Assembly: GCF_000166135.1 (NCBI RefSeq)
Contig: NC_014666.1
Location: 5,642,001 to 5,706,000 of the forward strand
From: Pseudofrankia inefficax
GTDB taxonomy: Bacteria > Actinomycetota > Actinomycetes > Frankiales > Frankiaceae
DNA length: 64,000 bases
Direction: 5' to 3'
The notes under the pieces are model-generated. The model made no database searches, was not told where the DNA came from, and worked only from the letters and a program-made list of their open reading frames with translations. A program made the translations under genes and the position numbers. Every line of letters starts with the position of its first letter. Positions within the stretch are counted from its first letter, which is position 1. Positions 1 to 7,689 of this stretch are shown here, piece by piece.

Positions 1-1178
1 CGGTGATGGAAAGGGCACAGCAGCACGGTGTTGCCGAGGCTGGTATCACCGCGAGCAGACCATGGGACGATGTGGTGGGCGTCGGCCCAGGGCGCTGGCT
101 TCGGGCATTGCGGGAAGGCACATCCGCCGTCCCGGGCGACCAGCGCTCGGCGTAGCCAGGGCGGCACGATGCGACGAGTGCGGCCAAGTTCCAGGGGCAT
201 GCCTTCCTTGGAGAGCAGGATGTGCGTCAGGTCCGCGTCGCAGCCGAGCCGTTCGAGCGCGGCACGGGAAAGCGGCAGCCCGTAGCCCGTGGTGGCCGGC
301 GCGCCGCCCGACCGGCCCAGCAGCCCATCGACCGTCGTGAGGACGGTGAGGTGCGGACGGGTCCCTCTAGACAGCGGCAGGGTGCCCGCAGCCAGAACCC
401 GTTCGATGAGCTCAACCAGGGCATCCGCCCGCAGCTGGGGAACCGTGCGGCGGTCCTCGGGGCTCTCGCCGAGGGGGCGAGGCCTGGCGAGTGGTTCGAG
501 CGCGGCGCGTATCGCCGCTGCGGCCTCGGCGTCCAGGGTTCCGGTGACGCGAGTGGTTCCGTCGGGCTGGTCGGTGAGGTGCAACTCCCGGCGGCGGGCC
601 TGATCGCCGTCGTCGCCAGGGTCGCTGCCAGGAGGGTGCAGCTCGTCGCGGATGCGGGCACGAATGGTCTTGCCGAGAATGGCGAGCTGGCCCGCGTCGA
701 GAGTTTCGGCCTGGGCCAGCAGGAAGGTCTCGACCCAGTCGCGCTGTTCGGTCGGGGTGTCGGCGGGCAGGGAGTTCAGCGCGGCGACGATGGCGTCCGC
801 CTGGCCATGGCTGATCGCGGCCCCGGTCAAGGCTGCGCCGACCCGGGGATAGGTCGTGTCGAGATCGCGGGCCAGGCCGACCGTGCGGCGGGCGTCCACG
901 GCCCGCAGCTTGAGTTGCTGGCGCAGGAGATCTTCGACAGAGGGCAGACACTCGTCGCCGTACACCGGGTGCTGGTCGCGGCCCTGTATTTCGCGGACCG
1001 CGGCCAGCTTCAGCGCGGACAGCACCCGGGAGGCCCGCTCGGCGCGGTCCAGGAACTCCAGCGTCTCGATGTCAGTCAACGCCCACAGGTTCGCGCCAGT
1101 CAGTTTCTCAAGGGCGACGACCAGGTCATCCAACTCGGCGAGCGTGTGGTGTCGCGGACTCCTTACCCCAATCGACAT
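1..1178 (-). CDS. DUF222 / HNH endonuclease (13E12 family), 3' end cut by window edge
   Basis: The minus-strand frame opens at ATG 1178 and runs about 392 codons off the left edge without a stop. An in-frame TAA at 1221-1223 limits the start, leaving ATG 1178 as the only good choice. The first 300 or so residues are the helical DUF222 region; the last visible part is the HNH core, with GGCAFPQC, then ADAHHIVPW and LLCPFHH, so the zinc/nuclease cysteines and histidines are present. Such genes are very common in actinobacteria, often in many copies, and are suspected to be mobile or intron-homing-like nucleases; the substrate is not known. The missing part is probably only the short tail after the HNH fold. 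Confidence 0.9.
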   Translation of the reverse strand, partial: MSIGVRSPRHHTLAELDDLVVALEKLTGANLWALTDIETLEFLDRAERASRVLSALKLAAVREIQGRDQHPVYGDECLPSVEDLLRQQLKLRAVDARRTVGLARDLDTTYPRVGAALTGAAISHGQADAIVAALNSLPADTPTEQRDWVETFLLAQAETLDAGQLAILGKTIRARIRDELHPPGSDPGDDGDQARRRELHLTDQPDGTTRVTGTLDAEAAAAIRAALEPLARPRPLGESPEDRRTVPQLRADALVELIERVLAAGTLPLSRGTRPHLTVLTTVDGLLGRSGGAPATTGYGLPLSRAALERLGCDADLTHILLSKEGMPLELGRTRRIVPPWLRRALVARDGGCAFPQCPKPAPWADAHHIVPWSARGDTSLGNTVLLCPFHH

Positions 1179-1673
1179 GCCACAACGAAAACACAGGGCC
1201 GAACAGCCGTCCAACCCGCATTATCCACAACCCCGTGCACACTATTTGACGGATCCCGAGAAACATGCGTCGCCGGATCGACCGGCTACCGCGGCCATGC
1301 GAAAGAAATATTGATTGACGAGTGGGAAACACCAGGATTCGGAGCACCGACCCTCAGAACCAGAAAACGGTGCCCTTCGACGGCGGGATTCCCGGCCAGC
1401 CCAAGCGCCGCGCAGTGCCGGGCCCCGCCGCCACCGCCGCCACCGCCGCCGCCACCGCCACGACCAGCACCAGCACCAGCACCAGCACCAGCACCGACGA
1501 GCCTGATCGCCTCCGCACAGAGATTTCTCAGCCATCTCCAAGGGTTGAGGCTCACCCTGGTGAGGTAGGCAACCGTTGCACGCGCACCGATGCGCCGACA
1601 GGCCCGGCTGGGCCCGGCGGCCTGGCGGCCTGGCGCGGGGACGGTCCGCGAGCAGCCGACGGAGGGACAGTCC
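1179..1673. other. Intergenic region with DnaA-box-like site and low-complexity tract
   Basis: I see no convincing gene in these 495 bases. A perfect TTATCCACA (1221-1229) lies 43 bases upstream of the HNH start. A CCG/CCAGCA simple-sequence tract covers 1425-1495. A short inverted repeat CTCACC-CT-GGTGAG sits at 1551-1564, about 110 bases before the redox operon, and could be an operator. Open frames through the tract give only Gly, Ala-Thr or Trp-Arg runs and look non-coding. Confidence 0.5.
1425..1495. repeat. CCG/CCAGCA microsatellite
   Basis: A run of CCGCCA/CCG units (about 1425-1460) passes directly into a run of about five CCAGCA hexamers (1463-1495). It lies between the HNH gene and the redox operon. 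Simple hexamer runs of this type slip easily and may vary in length between strains. Confidence 0.85.
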
Positions 1674-1979
1674 ATGGCATCGCGCGACGCGGCGGCCCGG
1701 CCGTCCCGGGAGGACGGGCTGCGCCGGACGGGACGGGTCACGACCGGCGTGGTGGCCGCCAGTGCCGCCGCCGTGGTCACGTTCGGTCTCCTCGCCCACG
1801 AGCACAGCGCCGCCGCGGCCAGTACCTCCGGCACCTCCTCCAGCGACGACCAGACCGGCAGCGGAACCGGGACGACGTCCCAGGACGGGACGCTCCTCGA
1901 CAACAGCGGCGGCTCCGGCCTGGTCTCCGGCGGCAACGGCTCCGGCGGCACCTTTCACGGCCAGACGGGGGGCAGCTGA
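1674..1979 (+). CDS. Small single-pass membrane or exported protein, first gene of redox operon
   Basis: 101 residues from ATG 1674, chosen because GGAGGGA stands just upstream and the longer frame has no ribosome site. Residues about 20-44 form one hydrophobic segment (VVAASAAAVVTFGLLA) after a basic start, so it is a membrane anchor or signal sequence. The rest is Gly/Ser/Thr-rich and low complexity, probably outside the cell. It ends one base before the ApbE start, so the two are surely co-translated. ApbE enzymes attach FMN to Thr/Ser in FMN-binding proteins; this protein has Ser/Thr-Gly stretches but no clear FMN-binding domain, so the idea that it is the flavin carrier is only a guess. 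I do not recognise the family. Confidence 0.75.
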   Translation: MASRDAAARPSREDGLRRTGRVTTGVVAASAAAVVTFGLLAHEHSAAAASTSGTSSSDDQTGSGTGTTSQDGTLLDNSGGSGLVSGGNGSGGTFHGQTGGS

Positions 1980-1980
1980 C

Positions 1981-3054
1981 ATGCCCGACCGAACTCCGCG
2001 CCCCGGCCCAGATCGCAGCCCAGCTCACGCGCCCGAGCCGGCCTCGTCCGAGTGGCCGGTCTGGAGCACGAAGGCCCGCCTCGTCGTCACCGACCCGGCG
2101 GCGCTCGACGAGGCGCACCGGATCGTCGTCGACCAGCTCGCTTCGGTGGACGCGGCCGCCAGCAGGTTCCGGGACGACTCGGAGGTCAGCCGGCTCGCGT
2201 CGGCCGGCGGCGAGCCGCGCCGGGTCAGCCCGGTGCTCGCCGAGCTGATCGGCGTCGCGCTGACCGCGGCCGCGTCGACCAACGGGGATGTCGACCCCAC
2301 GCTCGGCGGGCCGCTCGCGGCGCTCGGCTACGACCGGGACATCGCCCTGATCCCCGTCGACCGCCGCCGCCCGGCCCATCGCCGCGGGCCGGATCACCGC
2401 GAGGAGCCCGCCGCCGGCGGCGCGACCGTCGCCGCGGCGGTCCGGCGCGGGCCGGCCTGGCGGCGGATCACGCTCGACGGTGACCAGGTCACCGTCCCGG
2501 CGGGCATCCAGCTGGACCTGGGCGCGACGGCGAAGGCGCACACCGCCGACCGCTGCGCCGCCCTCGTCGCGGACCGGCTCGGCACCGGCGCGCTGGTCAG
2601 CCTGGGAGGCGACCTGGCCACCGCGGGCGCGCCACCGGCCGGAGGGTGGCGGGTGTACGTCCAGGACCGGCCGGGCGAGCCGGCCGGTTCGGTGACGCTC
2701 GCCGCCGGCGGCGCGCTGGCCACGTCGAGCACGATCGGCCGGCGCTGGCGGCGCGATGGCCGCGTCCTGCACCACATCCTCGACCCGCGTACCTGCCGGC
2801 CCGCGCCGGTCGTCTGGCGGACGGTCACCGTCGCCGCGACCAGCTGCCTGGCCGCGAACACGGCGACGACCGCCGCGCTGGTCCGGGGCCGTGGCGCCGT
2901 CGGCTGGCTGAACGCCCTCGGTCTGCCGGCCCGACTGGTCGGCGCGGACGGCGCCGTCGTCACCGTCAACGGCTGGCCCGACGACGACCCGACGCCGACC
3001 GACTGGCTGCGCACCGGCCCGCTGGCGCTGTCGCGCTCCGAGGCGGCCCGATGA
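1981..3054 (+). CDS. apbE: FAD:protein FMN transferase (ApbE family)
   Basis: 357 residues. ApbE enzymes cleave FAD and link FMN covalently to extracytoplasmic or membrane redox proteins. Family landmarks in order are GDVDPTLGG (about residue 104), LDLGATAKAHTADR (the usual iDLGG.aKG block, with A for G), VSLGGDLATAG, and HHILDPRTCRP where the usual HIiDPrTG has Cys for Gly. Length fits the family. There is no lipobox or signal peptide, unlike many Gram-negative ApbE, so it may work inside. It overlaps the next gene by four bases (ATGA), placing it in one operon with a heme membrane protein, a NuoF-like protein and a ferredoxin. Confidence 0.88.
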   Translation: MPDRTPRPGPDRSPAHAPEPASSEWPVWSTKARLVVTDPAALDEAHRIVVDQLASVDAAASRFRDDSEVSRLASAGGEPRRVSPVLAELIGVALTAAASTNGDVDPTLGGPLAALGYDRDIALIPVDRRRPAHRRGPDHREEPAAGGATVAAAVRRGPAWRRITLDGDQVTVPAGIQLDLGATAKAHTADRCAALVADRLGTGALVSLGGDLATAGAPPAGGWRVYVQDRPGEPAGSVTLAAGGALATSSTIGRRWRRDGRVLHHILDPRTCRPAPVVWRTVTVAATSCLAANTATTAALVRGRGAVGWLNALGLPARLVGADGAVVTVNGWPDDDPTPTDWLRTGPLALSRSEAAR

Positions 3055-3713
3055 GCCAGAACGTGCTCTGGTACACCGCTCGCGGTACCGGGCTGACGCT
3101 CCTGCTGGTGCTGACGCTGACACTCGTGCTCGGGATCGTCGCCAGGAGGGGCCAGCCGGCGGCGGGGCTGCCGGGCTTCGCGCTCGCGGCCGTGCACCGC
3201 AACGCGAGCCTGCTGGCACTGGCCCTGCTGGTGATCCACGTGACCACGCTGGTGCTCGACCCGCTGGCCCACATCGCGGTGATCGACACGGTGGTGCCCT
3301 TCGCCGCCGGGTACCGGCCGCTGTGGGTCGGGCTCGGCACCTGCGCCGCCGACCTGCTGCTCGCGGTGGTCGTCACCAGCCTGCTGCGCCAGCGGATCGG
3401 CGCGCGGGTCTGGCGCGGCGTCCACTGGGCCGCCTACGCCGCGTGGCCGGTGGCATTCCTCCACTCGCTCGGGACAGGCACCGACGTCGGCACCTGGTGG
3501 CAGCTCACCGTCGCGGTGGTGTGTGCGCTCGCGGTCGCGGTCGCCGCCGGCTGGCGCTGCTCGGCGTCCTTCCAGGCCGACCGGGCCGGCGCCGCCCGGC
3601 CAGCCGCGACCGGCCCGGCCCAGCCGCTGCCCCGCCCGCTCGGCCAGCTCTACCAGCCGGCGGTGCCACGGCAGAACGCCACGGACCCCGCCGACGGGGA
3701 GCTGGCCCGATGA
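3051..3713 (+). CDS. Ferric-reductase-like bis-heme transmembrane protein
   Basis: 220 residues with about five membrane helices. Two histidine pairs sit in helices 2 and 4: HX13H (AVHRN...VIHVT) and HX12H (GVHWA...FLHSL). This is the ligand pattern of the ferric reductase / NADPH oxidase / MsrQ membrane domain, which carries two b hemes and moves electrons across the membrane. No flavin or NAD domain is fused, so the flavoprotein partner is probably the NuoF-like protein encoded next, whose start overlaps this stop (ATGA). The C-terminal 40 residues are soluble and Pro/Ala-rich. What it reduces outside cannot be told. Confidence 0.82.
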   Translation: MSQNVLWYTARGTGLTLLLVLTLTLVLGIVARRGQPAAGLPGFALAAVHRNASLLALALLVIHVTTLVLDPLAHIAVIDTVVPFAAGYRPLWVGLGTCAADLLLAVVVTSLLRQRIGARVWRGVHWAAYAAWPVAFLHSLGTGTDVGTWWQLTVAVVCALAVAVAAGWRCSASFQADRAGAARPAATGPAQPLPRPLGQLYQPAVPRQNATDPADGELAR

Positions 3714-5017
3714 CCACCCCGACCGAGTCCGGCCCGGCTCCGGCGACAGCGTCGTCGCCGGAGCCGGGATACGGCGGTCGACTGCTCGCCGCGGGCGCGG
3801 CGAGCCTCGCCGACCACGTGGCCCGGCTCGGGCCGGTCCCCTACCGCGGCCGGCCGGCACAGCTCGTGGACGAGCTGCGCGCCGCCGGCCTGACCGGCCG
3901 GGGCGGGGCCGGCTTCCCGATGTGGCGCAAGCTCGCCGCCGCCCTCGGTCCGGACACCTCCGGCGGCCAGGCGTGGAGCGGGCCGGCGAGCGTCGTCGCG
4001 AACGCGGCCGAGAGCGAGCCGGAGAGCGCCAAGGACGCCTGGCTGCTCACGCACGCTCCACACCTGGTGCTCGACGGGCTCGCGCTGGTCGCCGAAGCGG
4101 TCTCCGCCGCCGACGCCTACGTGTACGTGAAGCCCGGCCCCGGGGCGGAGTCCGCCGGCCGGGCGCTGGCGGAACGCCGCGCCGCCCGCGTCGACCGGCG
4201 GCCGGCCGAGGTCAGGCTGGCGCCGCCGGGCGTCTTCGTCGCCGGCGAGGCCTCCGCCGCGGCGGCGGTCGTCGACGGCGGCGCGGCGAAACCGTTTCCC
4301 CAGTTCGTGCCGCTCGCCGCGCCGGCACCCCGCGGCGCCGGACGCCAGGGCCGGTCGCGCAGGTCGCTGGTCGTCTGCAACGCCGAGACGCTGGCCCATC
4401 TGGCGCTGCTGGCCCGCCACGGCGCGGCCTGGTTCCGGGAGCGGGGCACCGTCGACGAGCCGGGCACGATGCTCGTCACGGTCGGCGGGGCGGTCGTGTC
4501 CCCCGGGCTGGTCGAGGTACCGATCGGCGCGACGCTCGCCGAGGTCGTCGGCCTGGCCGGTGGAGCGGCCGAGCGGCCGGGCGCGATCCGGGTCGGCGGG
4601 TACGGCGGATCCTGGCTGTCGGCGGACCGGACACCCGACGTGCCCTTGTCCCGTGCGGGCCTCTCCGCCTGGGACGCCGCCCCGGGGCCTGGCCTCGTCC
4701 ACGTGCTGCCGGCGCGGGCCTGCGGCCTGGCGGAGACCGCCCGCCTCGCCGGCTACCTTGCCGCGCAGAGCGCCGGCCAGTGCGGCCCGTGCCGCGCGGG
4801 GCTGCCGGAGCTGGCCGCGGCCGCCGGGCAGCTGGCCGGCGGCGGCCTGACCGGCTCCTGGGCACGGCAGGCGGCCGAGGTGGCCGAGCTCGTCGACGGC
4901 CGTGGCGCCTGCCGCCACCCCGACGGCGCGGCCCGGCTGGTCCGCTCCGCGCTGCGCGTGTTCGCCGCCGACCTGCACGCCCACGCCGCCGGCCGCTGCG
5001 CCGGCTCCGGCAGCTGA
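3710..5017 (+). CDS. NuoF-like NADH-binding flavoprotein with [4Fe-4S] site
   Basis: 435 residues, related to the 51-kDa subunit of complex I and to RnfC/HydB flavoproteins. GRGGAGFPMWRK (about residue 63) is the FMN/NADH glycine loop and NAAESEPESAKDA is the second nucleotide-binding block. A SLBB-like segment follows near 250-320. The C-terminal iron-sulfur motif is SAGQCGPCRAG plus ACRHPDG, giving Cys-X2-Cys and a distant Cys; a fourth ligand is less obvious. It probably takes electrons from NAD(P)H and passes them to the ferredoxin gene product that follows and to the heme membrane protein before it. No nuo genes are nearby, so this is a stand-alone module. Confidence 0.85.
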   Translation: MTTPTESGPAPATASSPEPGYGGRLLAAGAASLADHVARLGPVPYRGRPAQLVDELRAAGLTGRGGAGFPMWRKLAAALGPDTSGGQAWSGPASVVANAAESEPESAKDAWLLTHAPHLVLDGLALVAEAVSAADAYVYVKPGPGAESAGRALAERRAARVDRRPAEVRLAPPGVFVAGEASAAAAVVDGGAAKPFPQFVPLAAPAPRGAGRQGRSRRSLVVCNAETLAHLALLARHGAAWFRERGTVDEPGTMLVTVGGAVVSPGLVEVPIGATLAEVVGLAGGAAERPGAIRVGGYGGSWLSADRTPDVPLSRAGLSAWDAAPGPGLVHVLPARACGLAETARLAGYLAAQSAGQCGPCRAGLPELAAAAGQLAGGGLTGSWARQAAEVAELVDGRGACRHPDGAARLVRSALRVFAADLHAHAAGRCAGSGS

Positions 5018-5043
5018 TCTCTCCCGTCCGGAAAGGACCGACC

Positions 5044-5355
5044 ATGCAGTCAGCCTCCTCCCGCACGTCCGGGCCCAGTCTGGTGCCGACCGGGTGGATG
5101 CTCGGCGTGGACTGGTCCGTGTGCGACGGCCGCGGCTGGTGCGTCGAGCTGCTGCCGGAGCTGCTGGTCCAGGACCGCTGGGGCTACCCGCTCGCCCAGT
5201 CCGACGCGGACCGGGCCGCGGCAGCCCGCGACGGGGCGCCCGGCACCGGTCGGCCAGCCCGCGAGATCCCGGTCCCCGACCACCTGGCTCCGCACGCGCG
5301 GCGCGCCGTCGAGACGTGCCCCCGGTTGGCACTGCGCCTGCGTCGCGCCTCCTGA
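5044..5355 (+). CDS. [3Fe-4S]-type ferredoxin
   Basis: 103 residues. The cysteines are CX5C (VCDGRGWC) near residue 27 and a single Cys-Pro (ETCPRLAL) near the end: three ligands, the pattern of actinobacterial 3Fe-4S ferredoxins that often serve P450s. It lies 26 bases after the NuoF-like gene, behind GGAAAGGA, and is the last gene of the redox operon. It could be the soluble electron partner of the flavoprotein. No P450 is in the window. Confidence 0.85.
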   Translation: MQSASSRTSGPSLVPTGWMLGVDWSVCDGRGWCVELLPELLVQDRWGYPLAQSDADRAAAARDGAPGTGRPAREIPVPDHLAPHARRAVETCPRLALRLRRAS

Positions 5356-5396
5356 CGGGTCGCTGACGGTCCGCACCACCACCCGACGAGAGTCTT

Positions 5397-5422
5397 GCGT
5401 TAAGTTCTAACGCGATATATCG
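5397..5422. promoter_or_regulatory. Two overlapping palindromes upstream of padR (operator candidate)
   Basis: GCGTTA-AGTTC-TAACGC (5397-5413) is a perfect 6-base inverted repeat with five-base spacer, and CGATATATCG (5413-5422) is a perfect 10-base palindrome that shares its first base with it. The site is AT-rich in a GC-rich setting and lies about 170 bases before the PadR start. Winged-helix PadR proteins bind such dyads and usually repress their own gene. The redox operon ends just upstream, so control of padR alone is the simplest reading. Confidence 0.6.
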
Positions 5423-5589
5423 TGAGCGTGTCGCTGGAAGACCGGCCCGCTCGGATGGGCCGAGGCCGGATGGCCGGCGGCACCCGCGGTCCGGCGTCCC
5501 GGTCGCGCTGACGGCCCACCGGCCGCCCGCCACCCACCGCACACCTTCATCACGCGCGCCTCGCGCGCATCTCATCAAGGAGAAACCCC

Positions 5590-6393
5590 ATGAGGTCCCA
5601 CCACCACGGACCAGCTCCGGACGACTCCGGCGCTGACCCACGGCTGCACCACGGCCCGTTCCGCCGGCACGGTCACTGGCACGGGCATCACCCTGGTCCG
5701 GGCATGGGCCCGGTTCCGGGCGACCTGGGCCCGATTCCCGGCCCGCCGCCCATGGGCCCCGGCCCCGGCGCGGGTCCCTGGGGGCCTGGCCCCTGGGGGC
5801 CGCGGCTGCGGGCCGGGCACCGCGGCGGCGGAGGCGGCCGTGGCCGCGCCGGTCGCGGTGACGTGCGCGCCGCCGTCCTGCTGCTGCTGGCCGACGGCCC
5901 GCGGCACGGCTACCAGCTGATGCAGGCGATCGCGGAGCGCACCGGCGGCGCCTGGCAGCCCAGCCCCGGCGCGGTCTACCCGACGATCAGCCAGCTCGAG
6001 GACGAGGGCCTGGTCACGGTCACGGCCGACGGCGGGCGCCGGCTGGTCACGATCACCGAGGCCGGGCAGGCCTACCTCGCCAAGAACCGGGACACGATCG
6101 GCGACCCGTTCGCGGCGTTCACCGCCAGGGCCGGCCGCGCCGGCGGCGTCGACCTGCTCGGCGCCGTGCAGGAACTGTCCGGTGCCGTCTGGCAGGTGGC
6201 CCGAGCCGGCGACGCGGGCCAGACCGCCGCCGCTCACAAGGTGCTCACCGACGCCCGGCGCGCCCTCTACCTGCTGCTCGCCGGCGAGCCGTCCGACGCT
6301 GCCGAGACCGGAGCCACCGGCTCCACGGCCACGGCGTCCGAGGCCCCCGCCGCGGCGCAGGAGCCACCGGCGACCGAGGCTCCGGCCGAGTAG
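5590..6393 (+). CDS. PadR-family regulator with His/Gly/Pro-rich N-terminal tail
   Basis: 267 residues; ATG 5590 has AAGGAG seven bases upstream. Residues 1-95 are unusual: ten histidines fall within the first 34 residues, followed by Gly/Pro-rich sequence. Residues about 96-175 are the PadR winged helix (LLLLADGPRHGYQLM, then SPGAVYPTISQLEDEGLV and RRLVTITEAGQ). The C-terminal part is helical (dimer arm) and ends in an Ala/Glu/Pro-rich tail. PadR proteins repress transcription and respond to small molecules; here the histidine cluster suggests metal sensing, which would suit the metalloprotein operon next door, but that is inference. An operator candidate lies at 5397-5422. Confidence 0.88.
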   Translation: MRSHHHGPAPDDSGADPRLHHGPFRRHGHWHGHHPGPGMGPVPGDLGPIPGPPPMGPGPGAGPWGPGPWGPRLRAGHRGGGGGRGRAGRGDVRAAVLLLLADGPRHGYQLMQAIAERTGGAWQPSPGAVYPTISQLEDEGLVTVTADGGRRLVTITEAGQAYLAKNRDTIGDPFAAFTARAGRAGGVDLLGAVQELSGAVWQVARAGDAGQTAAAHKVLTDARRALYLLLAGEPSDAAETGATGSTATASEAPAAAQEPPATEAPAE

Positions 6394-6399
6394 CCGCCA

Positions 6400-6427
6400 G
6401 CCGGCCCGGCCGCACGGCCGGGCCGGC
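6400..6427. terminator. Strong GC hairpin after padR
   Basis: A perfect 13-base inverted repeat (GCCGGCCCGGCCG / CGGCCGGGCCGGC) with a two-base loop starts six bases after the padR stop. There is no T run, as is usual for actinobacterial terminators. Confidence 0.7.
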
Positions 6428-6674
6428 CCGCCGGCCGCCGGGCCGTATGGCACCGATTGGCGCGACAAAGGACCGGTATCCGGCGCGGGACAGGTCACCA
6501 AACCGCCGCGTTGTCACGAATTCCCAAGCGGGTTCCCCGCTCCGCGCGCGGCTTACCTCGTGATTGTCGGCGCACGAGACCGGTGTCGCTGGAAACCACA
6601 GGACATCCGGGCGGCCCGCCGGCCCGGATTGTGTGGCGCGACCCGCGCACCATCAAGGCCGTATAAAGGACACC

Positions 6675-7412
6675 ATGACCTCCGCCGGGCCCATACCTCT
6701 CCTGATCGTTGGCGCCGGCGGACTGTCACGGGAGGCGGCCGAGGCCGCCCGCGCGTCCGGCGATCACCACGTCGTCGGCTTCCTGGACGACAACCCGTCG
6801 CTGTGGGGCGCGCCGATCGGCGGTGCCCAGGTGCTCGGCGGGATGGACCGGGTCGCCCAGTACCCGCGGGCCCGGCTGTTGCTCGGCCCGGGAACCGGCC
6901 GCTCGCGCGCGGTGCTGCGCCACCGGCTGGAGGAGATGGGGGTGACGGGCGACCGGTACACCAGCGTGATCCACCCGCGGGCCGTGATCCCACCGTCCTG
7001 CGCGGTCGGCCAGGGCTCGATCCTGCTCGCCGGCGTGGTGCTGACCGCGGACGTCACCCTCGGGGAGCACGTCGTGGTGATGCCGAACGTCGTGCTCACC
7101 CATGATGTCGTCGTCGAGGACTACGCGACCGTGTGCGCCAACGCGTCACTGGCCGGCAGCGTGCGGGTCCGGGCCGGGTCCTACATCGGCCAGAACTGCA
7201 CGATCCGCGAGGGCCTGACCATCGGCGCCTGGTCGCTGGTCGGGATGGGCGCGGCCGTCACCCGGGACGTCGGCGACGCGGAGGTCTGGGCCGGAGTGCC
7301 CGCCGAGCTGATCCGTCCGTCCGCCGGGCCGCCGCCGGTCTGGACCGGCCCCGCGCCGGCCCGGGCCAGGGGCCGGTACGCGCTGCCCGGGCCGCCGAGC
7401 CGGGGCGTGTGA
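6675..7412 (+). CDS. PglD/NeuD-like sugar O/N-acyltransferase (left-handed beta-helix)
   Basis: 245 residues. The N-terminal third is a Rossmann-like sugar-binding domain (LLIVGAGGLSREAAE, then VVGFLDDNP), as in PglD and NeuD. The rest is made of hexapeptide repeats of the left-handed beta-helix ([LIV]-G-x4), for example AVGQGSILLAGVVL and TLGEHVVVMPNVV, ending in WAGVPAELIRP. Such trimers acetylate nucleotide-linked or free sugars. The histidine in LTHDVVVEDYA is a good match for the catalytic base. The gene lies before a kinase, a cellulose-synthase-like glycosyltransferase and a GH26 hydrolase, so it may decorate the polysaccharide they make. GGA lies just upstream of ATG 6675. Confidence 0.85.
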   Translation: MTSAGPIPLLIVGAGGLSREAAEAARASGDHHVVGFLDDNPSLWGAPIGGAQVLGGMDRVAQYPRARLLLGPGTGRSRAVLRHRLEEMGVTGDRYTSVIHPRAVIPPSCAVGQGSILLAGVVLTADVTLGEHVVVMPNVVLTHDVVVEDYATVCANASLAGSVRVRAGSYIGQNCTIREGLTIGAWSLVGMGAAVTRDVGDAEVWAGVPAELIRPSAGPPPVWTGPAPARARGRYALPGPPSRGV

Positions 7413-7435
7413 CGCGGCTCCGGCCGTTGATCTCG

Positions 7436-7509
7436 CGCGCGGCCGTACGCAGCAATTCGTGACTCAGCGCATTGAAACAATGACGCTGCGCGAAGCATTG
7501 GGCCGCGCG
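7436..7509 (+). promoter_or_regulatory. Structured leader upstream of the kinase gene
   Basis: An outer stem pairs 7436-7444 with 7501-7509 (9 bp), and inside it a long hairpin forms: CAGCGCATTG (7465-7474), loop AAA, then CAATG-A-CGCTG (7478-7488) with one bulged A. The whole lies 180 bases before the TTG start of the kinase. It may be a terminator after the acyltransferase gene, a protein operator, or a leader RNA. It matches no riboswitch class I know. Confidence 0.4.
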
Positions 7510-7689
7510 AGGAATGCGTTCCGCTAGGTGCCGGCGGCGTCGCCTTTGGCTACCACAGCACCCGGCGGCGCAGTTATCGGATTCTTGACCAGGCACGGGC
7601 CCGGGGGACGTTCGCCCCGCCGATCCGCGCAGGTAGAGTCTCGACAGGGCCTAGGAGTCGTGGTCCGTGGCGCGCGGGAGGGAGCGGCC

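Noticed and set aside
222-1568. 448-codon plus-strand frame
   Set aside because: It is antisense to the HNH gene and continues through the CCG/CCAGCA tract with a poly-Pro run; no similarity.
1551-1580. IdeR/DtxR iron box before the redox operon
   Set aside because: CTCACC-CT-GGTGAG with GGTAGGCAACC recalls the TTAGG-type box only weakly; too many mismatches.
1179-1673. Replication origin
   Set aside because: Only one DnaA-box match and no AT-rich unwinding region, dnaA or parAB nearby.
7413-7689. Riboswitch (c-di-GMP or c-di-AMP class) before the kinase gene
   Set aside because: A stem-loop is present, but the conserved sequence blocks of these classes are not.
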